Assembly (NCBI RefSeq): GCF_017873565.1
Contig: NZ_JAGGKH010000015.1
Span: 62,001-126,000, forward strand
Source of the DNA: Lederbergia galactosidilytica
Lineage (GTDB): Bacteria > Bacillota > Bacilli > Bacillales > Bacillaceae_C
Length of the DNA stretch: 64,000 bases
Direction of reading: 5' to 3'
Shown piece by piece: positions 1 through 8,128 of this stretch. A model generated the notes under the pieces. The model was not told the origin of the DNA, searched no databases, and saw only the letters and a list, made by a program, of their open reading frames with translations. A program made the translations under genes and the position numbers. Every line of letters starts with the position of its first letter. Position 1 is the first letter of the stretch.

Positions 1-577
1 GGGTCGGACCATCTGATGTAAATAAGAACATGTCGCCTGCTCTTTTCTTTAAACCATCGCGCATATATTCTAAATACTGTTTATCATTCCCAAAGCTTCC
101 GTATTCGTTTTCAATTTGCAATGCAATGATCGGGCCACCGTTTGCTGACAATAATGGATTCAATTTTTCAAATAAAACATCAAAATAGCGATCAACTTTA
201 TCAAGATACGGCTGATTGAAACAGCGCAATTTAATATTAGGAACAGTCATTAACCAGTAAGGAAAACCACCAAATTCCCATTCTGCACAAATATATGGTC
301 CAGGTCTGACAATCACATGCAAACCTACTTTTTCTGCTGTTTTGACAAACTTGACAATATCTGCGATCCCTTCAAATTGAAATTGCCCTTCTTCAGGTTC
401 GTGAATATTCCAAGCCACATAGGTTTCAACAGTATTAAGGCCAGCTGCTTTTAATTTACGTAAGCGATCTTCCCAATATTCTGGTACTGTTCTGAAATAA
501 TGCATCGCACCACTTAATAGTTGTATTTCCTTGCCATCCAGTAAAAAGGTTTTTTCATTATATGTTAATTTGGGCAT
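1..577 (-). CDS. GH35 beta-galactosidase, N-terminal part (runs off the window)
   Basis: This is the first 192 codons of a glycoside hydrolase family 35 beta-galactosidase, which removes terminal beta-linked galactose. The ATG at 577 follows an AGAGGTG ribosome binding site. The protein begins MPKLTYNEKTFLLDGK with no signal peptide, so it should act in the cytoplasm. Family signatures seen are HYFR near residue 26, NTVETYVAWNIHEP near 48-61, RPGPYICAEWEFGG near 91-104, and IENEYG, whose second Glu (about residue 158) matches the family acid/base. The nucleophile region lies outside the window. In this context it would trim galactose from imported, fucose-bearing oligosaccharides. Family call is firm; linkage is inferred. 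Confidence 0.95.
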   Translation of the reverse strand, partial: MPKLTYNEKTFLLDGKEIQLLSGAMHYFRTVPEYWEDRLRKLKAAGLNTVETYVAWNIHEPEEGQFQFEGIADIVKFVKTAEKVGLHVIVRPGPYICAEWEFGGFPYWLMTVPNIKLRCFNQPYLDKVDRYFDVLFEKLNPLLSANGGPIIALQIENEYGSFGNDKQYLEYMRDGLKKRAGDMFLFTSDGPT

Positions 578-909
578 GATTTACACCTCTTTTATTATCT
601 CTTAATATTCTTTAATTTATCGTAGTGTCATAATGACCAGCATAGTTAATATTTATTATTTATGGGATTCCAAAACTACCTAATGGCTTATTCATCTAGC
701 AGTATTTCACATTATGTATCTTCATTTTCTAATTCTTATCTTAATAGATTGTAATCCCTTAAAATAAAGCGCTTGCCTTTCCGAATAAAAAAGACTACGA
801 TCTACCTTCTTACATTATAATCATTTACAACTACAATAAACATCTATTATTGCAAAATACTTTTGTTCACCGACTAGTTGTCAGTGGATATATCACTTAT
901 TTCTTTAAT
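578..909. other. Intergenic region upstream of the GH35 gene
   Basis: No gene was found here. An imperfect cre-like sequence, ATAAAGCGCTTGCC (764-777), lies about 190 bp upstream of the GH35 start and could bind CcpA, but it differs from the consensus at three or so positions. No copy of the TGATAYCGGTAACA operator was found. Confidence 0.35.
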
Positions 910-2088
910 CTAAAAAGAATCCATTGACCAAAATTGATAATGGCTATTTCCGAACAGCGCTTGGAATAAATGACTTTTCGCCTCTATTTCTTTTGCTGCA
1001 CCTCCATTTAAGAGCCACTTAATTAATTCAGCCTCTGAGCATTTTACTTGTTCATTATAATAAATATCATGACTCGGTTGCCCTATGTCTACAATCCCAT
1101 CATAATTTTTAATTAGTAAATCCATTTCTCCACATTGCAAAAATATCGTATGATTCTCACCGATATGGGCACCATATCTTGCCATTCTTTGAGTGAACAC
1201 ATCCCGAAGTTTTAATAACAGGCTCTTTTTATCGATGATCTTCCACATATTCGTGGTTATTTGTGTCTTTTCCGCCTTCCAACCTAGTAAAAGTTTGTAC
1301 AAAGCATGGGAACATGCCCCATTAAAACAAATGCTTTCTATATTATGCTTACGAGCTTTAATATCTCCTAGTAAGGCAAGGATAGCCTCTTCATCCCCGG
1401 CTTGATATACACATTCTTCGAGATTTACTACTTTATCTCCATTGTAGATTAAATAAGCAACCGTTTCTTTCCCATCCTTAACTAGCAAGATTTCCTTCGA
1501 CCATTGAAGTAATTCTTTTCTTAATCGTTGCCAATAGGAAGATGTTCGAACTCTGGGACCAACAAGGTTTAATGAAAAATTATTATATAAAGATTTCACT
1601 GCCTCAAAATCTTGAACAGAAAACTCCTTAACGGTATAGGAGGTCGAGGGTATCCTCGGAATTTCCTTCAGCCTCAGAGGAGTCTCAGGAAAAGTATGCC
1701 AGCCTACCTTTTCATAAAATGGATTGATATCCGTAGAGAGCAATGATAAGTCAAAGCCATTTTGTTTCATCCATTCTGTTTGCCTGTTTAAAATAGTATG
1801 TGTGAGTCCAAGTCCACGAAAGGCAGGCAATGTGGCGACATTTCCGATTCCACCAACCTTTACCAGTGTCTGTTCTAAATAGGTATAATAAGGAAAGAGT
1901 TGGACAGATGCTGCTAGTTCACCATCCACTTTGGCAATCCAAGTCGTTTGCTTATTATATTGCGGTTCTAATTTTAATCGTTTTTCAAAAAACTGGCGAT
2001 TCTCTGGAAAAACTTGCTCCCATAAATCTAGGGCTTGTTCTAATTCTTTTTCAGTTTGAATCGTTCTAATTTCAATCGATGGGTTCAT
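910..2088 (-). CDS. GNAT-family N-acetyltransferase, Eis-like (392 aa)
   Basis: A 392-residue protein with an N-terminal GNAT fold: the acetyl-CoA-binding stretch NVATLPAFRGLGLTHTIL lies at about residues 83-100. A second GNAT-like half and a C-terminal SCP2-like region follow, which is the layout of Eis-type acetyltransferases. Such enzymes acetylate amines or aminoglycosides using acetyl-CoA; the substrate here is unknown. It lies 95 bp downstream of the Gfo/Idh/MocA gene on the same strand and might be co-transcribed, but nothing in the sequence ties it to glycan breakdown. Start ATG is followed by NPSIEIRTIQ; its ribosome binding site is an AGAAGGTG-like sequence. Confidence 0.88.
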   Translation of the reverse strand: MNPSIEIRTIQTEKELEQALDLWEQVFPENRQFFEKRLKLEPQYNKQTTWIAKVDGELAASVQLFPYYTYLEQTLVKVGGIGNVATLPAFRGLGLTHTILNRQTEWMKQNGFDLSLLSTDINPFYEKVGWHTFPETPLRLKEIPRIPSTSYTVKEFSVQDFEAVKSLYNNFSLNLVGPRVRTSSYWQRLRKELLQWSKEILLVKDGKETVAYLIYNGDKVVNLEECVYQAGDEEAILALLGDIKARKHNIESICFNGACSHALYKLLLGWKAEKTQITTNMWKIIDKKSLLLKLRDVFTQRMARYGAHIGENHTIFLQCGEMDLLIKNYDGIVDIGQPSHDIYYNEQVKCSEAELIKWLLNGGAAKEIEAKSHLFQALFGNSHYQFWSMDSF

Positions 2089-2183
2089 TTACACACCTTC
2101 TCTTTTACATGATTACGAGAATGTTAGTATCAAAAACTAGATGTAGAGGGAAAAGACAAGACCTTAATCCCTTTTTGCTAGTC

Positions 2184-3344
2184 CTATACAGTTTCTTTTA
2201 TTTTGCCATGTCTACCTTGGTCTATCAGGATAACGCCACTTCCAGTGCGGATTGATTCTGCTGCGGCACAGCCAACTGCTACACTCATTCGTCCAGCAAA
2301 AGGAGTTGTTAATGGTTGTTGATTATATAAAACAAGATTCACGAAATCCTCACATATGCGTGGATCTGCCCCACCATGGGTTCCTTCCATCTCCTTGATA
2401 TCATAAGTCTGATCACTCCATTCATTCCATGAACCTGTTTTTCTCGTTTTTACATATACTTTATTATTTATATCGTCATTTTCAAGGCGACCTTTTGTAC
2501 CGATAAATGTGTAATTACGAGAATAATCTGGTGTAAAATGACATTGCAGATAAGAAGCCTTGATCCCCCCTTCTAATTCCATCATCACCATATTATTATC
2601 TTCTACATCGATTTCCTGACGAAAGGCGCATTGATTTAAGCGATCAAAGCTTGCTTCTGGACAAGTCTCTTTCAATTCACAATCCGGACAATGCAGATCA
2701 TTGGGCATGCTTCCACCGTAATAATCCAAACTACCAAAAGCCGCTACTTTTTTCGTATACTTTCCAGTTAGCCAATGTATTACATCAAAATCATGTGAAG
2801 CTTTCTGTAAAAGTAAAGACGTAGTATTCGCTCTTTTCCCATGCCAATCATGGTAATAAAACCAACCACCAAAACCAACAAAATGGCGAACCCATACGGC
2901 TTTTATTTCACCGATTTCTCCTGAATCGATAATGCCTTTCATCGTTTGATACATCGGCATATAACGCATATTAAAGCCGATCATTAAGTGCTTTCCTGAC
3001 TTTTCCCATTCATCCAAAATTCGATCACAACTTTCCGATGTAATCGCTAGAGGCTTCTCACAGTAGACATGTTTCCCAGCACGAAAGGCAGCTGTAACAT
3101 GTTCTTCATGCATATGGTCCGGTGTAAGGATGGCTACCGCTTCAATATCTTCTCTTGCCAATAATTCATGGTAATCGTTTGTGATAAAAGCTTCCGGGTT
3201 GATGCTTTCTTTAAATTGTTGAAGTGCCTCTTCTGAAACATCAGCAGCACCAACAACGACCGAGTTACCATTCGGTTTATGCCAATACTCTACGATAGTG
3301 CTTCTACCCCCGCCCCCGATAATACCTATTCTAAGTTGTCTCAT
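2184..3344 (-). CDS. Gfo/Idh/MocA-family NAD(P)-dependent oxidoreductase with a cysteine cluster
   Basis: A 386-residue protein with an N-terminal Rossmann nucleotide-binding motif (GIIGGGGRS, residues 7-15) and the family signature YCEKPLAIT near residue 93-101. The C-terminal alpha/beta domain contains an unusual cluster, CPDCELKETCPEAS, with a further Cys about seven residues on, suggesting a bound metal ion. Members oxidise or reduce sugars and inositols. Some relatives (GH109 and similar) are NAD-dependent glycosidases. The gene starts 34 bp after the GH110-type gene ends, so the two are probably co-transcribed and act on the same glycan. Whether this is a dehydrogenase or a redox-assisted glycosidase cannot be told from sequence. 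No signal peptide. Confidence 0.9.
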   Translation of the reverse strand: MRQLRIGIIGGGGRSTIVEYWHKPNGNSVVVGAADVSEEALQQFKESINPEAFITNDYHELLAREDIEAVAILTPDHMHEEHVTAAFRAGKHVYCEKPLAITSESCDRILDEWEKSGKHLMIGFNMRYMPMYQTMKGIIDSGEIGEIKAVWVRHFVGFGGWFYYHDWHGKRANTTSLLLQKASHDFDVIHWLTGKYTKKVAAFGSLDYYGGSMPNDLHCPDCELKETCPEASFDRLNQCAFRQEIDVEDNNMVMMELEGGIKASYLQCHFTPDYSRNYTFIGTKGRLENDDINNKVYVKTRKTGSWNEWSDQTYDIKEMEGTHGGADPRICEDFVNLVLYNQQPLTTPFAGRMSVAVGCAAAESIRTGSGVILIDQGRHGKIKETV

Positions 3345-3378
3345 TTCTTCACCTCTTTTAAATTACGATATTGTTTAT

Positions 3379-5304
3379 TTACTTCGGAGTTTTTATGTTA
3401 GACATGTTCATAACCAATTCTGTTCGCTCTATTCCTTCTCCAAAGCGATTATTTTCTACCTGAACATTTTTACAAGCATTCCATTCAAAAGTCGGATAAG
3501 TCCTTTCTTCCTTTCGCATTAAGGTTGGATAATAAGATGCATTCAACTCCGGTTGATATCGTTCAATCATGTTATTCTTAAAAAGCAAATTATTCACACT
3601 ACCTATAGAAAGAACAGACTCATGTTCCATATAGAATTTATTGTGTTTAATTTTGATATTCTGATGGATTGCTTGTTCAGGTGCAGGGTATTGAGACCCT
3701 TTTGTAACCGGGTGAACTCGTATTCCAGCGGTTCGCCAGCCTGGATTTCCTACCTTTGCAACATAGAACGTATTTGACTGGATCGTCACATCGCGAACAG
3801 GGCCAGACTCATACCAATCTTGGGAATCATTGGAAATAAAAATGGCATCCATTGCCATATGGCGAAAAGTATTGTTTTCAATCAATACTTTTTTTCCTGT
3901 TGTGCAGAGAATGCCTCTTGTCGGAACGGTTTCAAAATGATTATTCTCAATATGAACCGATGGTGTATAAGTAGTATTCTCCGCTACAACGAGCGGTTCT
4001 CCATCATCTAATCGGAATAATTCAGCTGGTAAACTTTGCTCAAATGTGACTGTCATCGTCCGTAAATCATTCCCAGCTACTCCTGGGTCCTGAACGGTTT
4101 TGACAATATAACGTTTTTCTTCCCCATCCACAGCTCCTAATGTATCTCGGTAATAAAAAGCCACTTCATTTCCTGGATAGAATTGCGGAAAGCCACCTTG
4201 CTGTCTATGCACATAACGAAGCTTCATTGTATGCTCATCAACTTTTTCTTCCACCCTTGTAAAGGTTCCGTGGATGTTGATCGGATCATCATGAGGATGA
4301 TAAAACTCACACCCTTCTATATGAATATGACCACTTGCTCCTGAGACATGTATAAGATCAGCAAAACTAGTTGTTTGCCTACCACTTCCTCCTCTCGCTC
4401 GAAAAGCGCAATCGCGATAAGTAATATTATGCGACATTTGCGTTAACCAGCCAAAACCATGTAGATAATGTGGAGTTATTTTTTCAATCACCGTATCTGA
4501 ACTTTCCCAGATTAATGCACCTGCTGTCTGTCTCATTGGGATCGAACAAAATTCAAAGAGTAAATCTTTCTGATGTAAAGCTGGACGTCTCTTTCCGTAA
4601 AAAACTCGAATTTCCCGATCACTTAAACGAGTAATTTTTGTTCTCCTATCTGAAAAAGGGCCTAAACCAAGATCATAACGTCTGCTAATATTGCGGTCAG
4701 GATGATAGGCGACAATCGTTGGTGCGTTTGTATGATTTTCATAGGTCCAATAGTATTCACCTGTTTCAGGGTTTCGCTCACTATACCAATGGACTTTTTT
4801 TCCGTCTTCTCCTACGTTAAATGGAAAACAATCTGGTATTGAAAAATCAGTATATTGTTCCCCGTCTATTTCTCCGATTGCTGTTACGCACATTTCAATC
4901 ACTGTTGGTATGGCATAATCCCAGGAAAAATTGTATAAGTGCACGTTTTTCGAGCGTATCACTGCTAGAGCCATACAATCTCCATGCACAATAAACAGAG
5001 AATCATTGCCATTAAGAATAATATCCTGTTGATCTTCTAATAACAGTGCAATTTGTTTTTCTGGAAATTGAATACTATCCGTATTGGATGTATGAAAGAC
5101 TCTTGCTTGGGCAGTTGCCTTTTGCAATTGGTATGTTCCTTTTGGAAAATCGATCATAATCTGACCTGACATTTTTTTTGCAAATTCAAGTGCTTGCCAT
5201 ATTGATGTGGTACTGTCATAATGACCAGTTGGATCAGCGCCAAATTGAGTTACATCGATTATATGTTGGCATTGAGCCAACTTCTCTGCTGTTGACATTG
5301 ACAA
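3379..5304 (-). CDS. GH110-type exo-alpha-1,3-galactosidase, cytoplasmic
   Basis: A protein of about 640 residues with a right-handed parallel beta-helix (repeated short strands such as HIENNHFE and VQVENNRFG). Three aspartates, in ADLIH and HPHDDPIN, are spaced exactly 23 and 24 residues apart (D319, D342 and D343 counted from the ATG at 5313). This matches the D321/D344/D345 arrangement I recall for characterised GH110 alpha-1,3-galactosidases, which remove alpha-1,3-galactose from blood-group-B-like or galactan structures. No signal peptide, unlike the secreted Bacteroides enzymes. The start is uncertain: AAAGGATGG precedes a TTG at 5304, with ATGs at 5313 and 5298 as alternatives. It shares a transcript with the downstream Gfo/Idh/MocA gene. 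Confidence 0.85.
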   Translation of the reverse strand: MSMSTAEKLAQCQHIIDVTQFGADPTGHYDSTTSIWQALEFAKKMSGQIMIDFPKGTYQLQKATAQARVFHTSNTDSIQFPEKQIALLLEDQQDIILNGNDSLFIVHGDCMALAVIRSKNVHLYNFSWDYAIPTVIEMCVTAIGEIDGEQYTDFSIPDCFPFNVGEDGKKVHWYSERNPETGEYYWTYENHTNAPTIVAYHPDRNISRRYDLGLGPFSDRRTKITRLSDREIRVFYGKRRPALHQKDLLFEFCSIPMRQTAGALIWESSDTVIEKITPHYLHGFGWLTQMSHNITYRDCAFRARGGSGRQTTSFADLIHVSGASGHIHIEGCEFYHPHDDPINIHGTFTRVEEKVDEHTMKLRYVHRQQGGFPQFYPGNEVAFYYRDTLGAVDGEEKRYIVKTVQDPGVAGNDLRTMTVTFEQSLPAELFRLDDGEPLVVAENTTYTPSVHIENNHFETVPTRGILCTTGKKVLIENNTFRHMAMDAIFISNDSQDWYESGPVRDVTIQSNTFYVAKVGNPGWRTAGIRVHPVTKGSQYPAPEQAIHQNIKIKHNKFYMEHESVLSIGSVNNLLFKNNMIERYQPELNASYYPTLMRKEERTYPTFEWNACKNVQVENNRFGEGIERTELVMNMSNIKTPK

Positions 5305-5634
5305 TTGCACCATCCTTTCTATCGATCTATCTGTTCAAACTAGTGACTTACTAAAAAATCCATTCAATTGGTTGCATCCATATGCAGCTGTTCTTATTTA
5401 TCTAATTAGTCAGGAAAACGCTACTGCTGGGTGTCCCTTTTTTAGGACTTTTCCTAAATTCAGAGATGGCCGTGCCGGTGGCTGTTCCAGGTTTCAGACT
5501 TTCCCCAGATTTCAGGGGCGGCCACAACGCTAGCCGTCCCTGTTTTCGGCCATTTCCTGTTGATAAGCAGATTATATTGTCTTTATAAAAGCTTGCAATT
5601 TTTTATACCTATGTGGCTGGTTAATGTTCTCCCT
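5305..5634. other. Intergenic region between GH95 and GH110 genes
   Basis: A 330-bp gap without a gene. It is notable for a GC-rich patch holding two diverged tandem units of about 51 bp (listed separately). No operator of the TGATAYCGGTAACA type is visible, so the GH110/oxidoreductase pair is either read from the GH95 promoter or from a promoter I cannot identify. Confidence 0.4.
5447..5549. repeat. Two-copy GC-rich tandem repeat (about 51 bp)
   Basis: Unit 1 (5447-5497) starts ACTTTTCCTAAATTCAGAGA and unit 2 (5498-5549) starts ACTTTCCCCAGATTTCAGGG. Both continue through a GGCC-rich core (TGGCCGTGCC against CGGCCACAAC, then TGGCTGTTCC against TAGCCGTCCC). GC content is well above the surroundings. 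Function unknown. Confidence 0.6.
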
Positions 5635-7998
5635 CTACCGATATGATAATACGTAAGTTTGGCCTGCTTTCATTTCCACAACCACAAGGCCATTTACAGA
5701 TTCGATCTCTTGCGTTGCTTCTCCTTCAGAGCGAACAAAAACCGATTGCGACGATTTCAATTTTAAGTGCTGATCTTTTAACGTTTGGACTTCCAATTGC
5801 ACCATTTGCATTCTATCCCAAATTAATGAGACTTGAAATCCACCACGAATTCGCAGACCAGTGATCGAACCTTTCACCCACGTTGATGGCAGTGCCGGCA
5901 GTACATCTATATAATCTTGATGCGATTGGATCAGCATTTCAGCAACACCCGCTGTATAACTAAAATTCCCATCAATTTGGAATGGTGGATGTGCACCAAA
6001 TAGATTAGGATAAAGTCCTCCACCCTCAAAAACTTCATTATTCTCGGTAACAATACGGAACAATTGGTGTAATAATGCTTGAACTCTCTCCCCATCTTTC
6101 AAGCGAGCCCATAGACACATTTTCCAGCCTAAACTCCAGCCAGTTCCCGCATCCCCCCGTCTATTTAAAGTTTGCCGGACTGCCTCTAAGTGAGGACCAT
6201 CTGTAATCTGAGTCCCCGGAAATACCCCATACAAATGGGAAACATGCCGATGATGCGGTTCCGCATCTTCATAATCATTCAGCCATTCTTGAAGCTGTCC
6301 ATACTTTCCGATTTGGAGTGGATGAAGCCGTTCTTTGGCTTGGCGCACTTGTTCAATTAGCGGATCTTCGCTTCCTAAAATCGCAACAGCCTCTAAATAA
6401 TTTGTAAATACATCCCAGATGATTTGTAGATCCATTGTCGCTGCTTTGGTGACCGAACCTATTTTTCCATCTGCTGTATAAAATAGATGTTCTGGAGATG
6501 TGGAGGGAGATGTAATGAGATATCCATCATCTTCGATTAACCACTCCAAACAAAATTGAACAGAACCTTTTAAAACTGGAAGAACCTCGGCTAAGTAATT
6601 TTGATCTCCTGAATATTGATAATGCTCCCATAAATGACGAGATAACCATGGACCTGACATTGGCCAAAACGCCCAAATCGGATCTCCATGTCGTTCTCCC
6701 CCGACTGGGTCAGCTTGTCTCCATAAATCGGTGTTATGATGAGCAGTCCATCCATTCATTCCATACCGTTCATGGACAACTTTATTTCCTGTTACCGATA
6801 ACTCCTTCACCATCTGCAAAAGTGGCAAATGACATTCAGCTAGATTTGTAATCTCTGCCGGCCAATAATTCATTTCTGTATTTATATTTAATGTGTAATT
6901 GGATGACCAAGGTGCTCGCAAATGATGATTCCAAATCCCCTGTAAATTGGCAGGTTGTGTGCCTGGTCGTGAAGAGGAAATCATTAAATAACGGCCATAG
7001 TGAAACAGTAACATAGCCATTTCCAAATCATTTGGTCCATGTTCTCTAATCCGTTCATCAGTATCTAGAAATTCTCTTTTGGACGAATCTTCTAATCTAA
7101 ATTCTACTCGATTGTATAGTTTCTGATAATCTTGAATATGTTTTTCTTTTAGTTCTTCATAAGGAATCTTCATTGCCTCTGCAAGGATCTCTTCATTTTT
7201 GGCCGTTAATATCGTATAATCCTTCCCAGGTAACTGATCAAATCCATTAAAGGATGTCGCAACTGACAGATAGAGAAACACCTCTGAAGCATCTTGAATC
7301 AGTACTTGACCATTCGAACTTTCTAGATGGCCGTCCTTAGTAACAATCCCTAATCTACCTTCAAAATGAATCGCTTTCGTTTCTTCGAATTCACCGTAAA
7401 CAATTGGATGATTATCATTATGAACATAATTTGGTGCACAATACTCTGGGCAAACACCTTGTAAAGCGATCTTCTCTTCTTCAGTTTGCAAACGGTTTTT
7501 CAGCAAACTATCAAAACTCACTTGAAGTTGTAAACTTTTTTCCTTGGATGCAGCCAAACGAATCGCTAGCACTTGATGTGGAAAGGAGATGAATGCCTCC
7601 CTGATGTAATCAATTTCCCCAATTGAATAAGTTATGGTAGAAAGCGCCTGTTGAATATCTAAAGAACGATGATAAGCTTGGGCAATTCCTCCATGGAAGT
7701 ATTGTAATTTCAAATCTCCTAATGGCATATAAGCCTGAGTGTAAGGGCCAAACATATTTTTCGTCTCATCTGTTGCAGCCTCATAATTACCTTGGTCAAT
7801 ATACTCTCTAACTTTTTGTAATGATTCCTGATCTTGGTAACGCCTTCTTTCTGGAGGTCCTGACCAGAGCGTGTCTTCATTTAATTGAAAACGATCAACC
7901 TCTATCCCCCCAAAATGCATGGCTCCCATTCGCCCATTCCCAAGTGGTAAAGCTTCTGTCCAAGCTACACCTGGTTTTTTATAAGATAAAAGATGCAT
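5635..7998 (-). CDS. GH95 alpha-L-fucosidase, cytoplasmic
   Basis: A 787-residue enzyme; family 95 members are typically inverting alpha-1,2-L-fucosidases (some are alpha-L-galactosidases). The chosen ATG at 7998 follows a GGGGGATATGGAAA leader and gives the usual GH95 opening, with WTEALPLGNGRMGAMHFGG near residues 12-30. An upstream in-frame extension lacks family similarity. Signatures include LNINTEMNYWPAE, SPSTSPEHLF, RGDAGTGWSLGWK and PFQIDGNFSYTAGVAEML, which hold the conserved Asn, Glu and Asp residues of the catalytic (alpha/alpha)6 barrel. No signal peptide. It has its own promoter with a perfect TATAAT and an operator-like palindrome (8019-8032), after the terminator of ABC set 1. 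Confidence 0.96.
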   Translation of the reverse strand: MHLLSYKKPGVAWTEALPLGNGRMGAMHFGGIEVDRFQLNEDTLWSGPPERRRYQDQESLQKVREYIDQGNYEAATDETKNMFGPYTQAYMPLGDLKLQYFHGGIAQAYHRSLDIQQALSTITYSIGEIDYIREAFISFPHQVLAIRLAASKEKSLQLQVSFDSLLKNRLQTEEEKIALQGVCPEYCAPNYVHNDNHPIVYGEFEETKAIHFEGRLGIVTKDGHLESSNGQVLIQDASEVFLYLSVATSFNGFDQLPGKDYTILTAKNEEILAEAMKIPYEELKEKHIQDYQKLYNRVEFRLEDSSKREFLDTDERIREHGPNDLEMAMLLFHYGRYLMISSSRPGTQPANLQGIWNHHLRAPWSSNYTLNINTEMNYWPAEITNLAECHLPLLQMVKELSVTGNKVVHERYGMNGWTAHHNTDLWRQADPVGGERHGDPIWAFWPMSGPWLSRHLWEHYQYSGDQNYLAEVLPVLKGSVQFCLEWLIEDDGYLITSPSTSPEHLFYTADGKIGSVTKAATMDLQIIWDVFTNYLEAVAILGSEDPLIEQVRQAKERLHPLQIGKYGQLQEWLNDYEDAEPHHRHVSHLYGVFPGTQITDGPHLEAVRQTLNRRGDAGTGWSLGWKMCLWARLKDGERVQALLHQLFRIVTENNEVFEGGGLYPNLFGAHPPFQIDGNFSYTAGVAEMLIQSHQDYIDVLPALPSTWVKGSITGLRIRGGFQVSLIWDRMQMVQLEVQTLKDQHLKLKSSQSVFVRSEGEATQEIESVNGLVVVEMKAGQTYVLSYR

Positions 7999-8018
7999 TT
8001 TCCATATCCCCCATCTAA

Positions 8019-8051
8019 TGTTTTCGCTAACAATATTATAAGCGTTTTCCA
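8019..8051 (-). promoter_or_regulatory. GH95 promoter region: TATAAT, operator-like palindrome and cre-like site
   Basis: Reading leftward, a perfect -10 TATAAT (8040-8035) is followed at once by a CG-centred palindrome, TGTTAGCGAAAACA (8032-8019; top strand TGTTTTCGCTAACA), which shares the CGCTAACA half-site with the operator of ABC set 1. Just upstream, TATAAGCGTTTTCC (8038-8051) matches the CcpA cre consensus at about 12 of 14 positions. A good -35 is not evident. Confidence 0.6.
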
Positions 8052-8084
8052 ATTGAAAAGATATGATTTTTGTGAAAAAGGAGA

Positions 8085-8118
8085 GCGAATACACGAAAGA
8101 GATTCATCGTATATTCGC
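8085..8118 (-). terminator. Intrinsic terminator after ABC set 1
   Basis: GCGAATACACG (8085-8095) pairs with CGTATATTCGC (8108-8118) with one G-T pair. Read leftward the stem is followed by TCTCCTTTTTC. It lies 11 bp beyond the stop of the lipoprotein gene and separates ABC set 1 from GH95. Confidence 0.8.
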
Positions 8119-8128
8119 TTTTCTCTTT

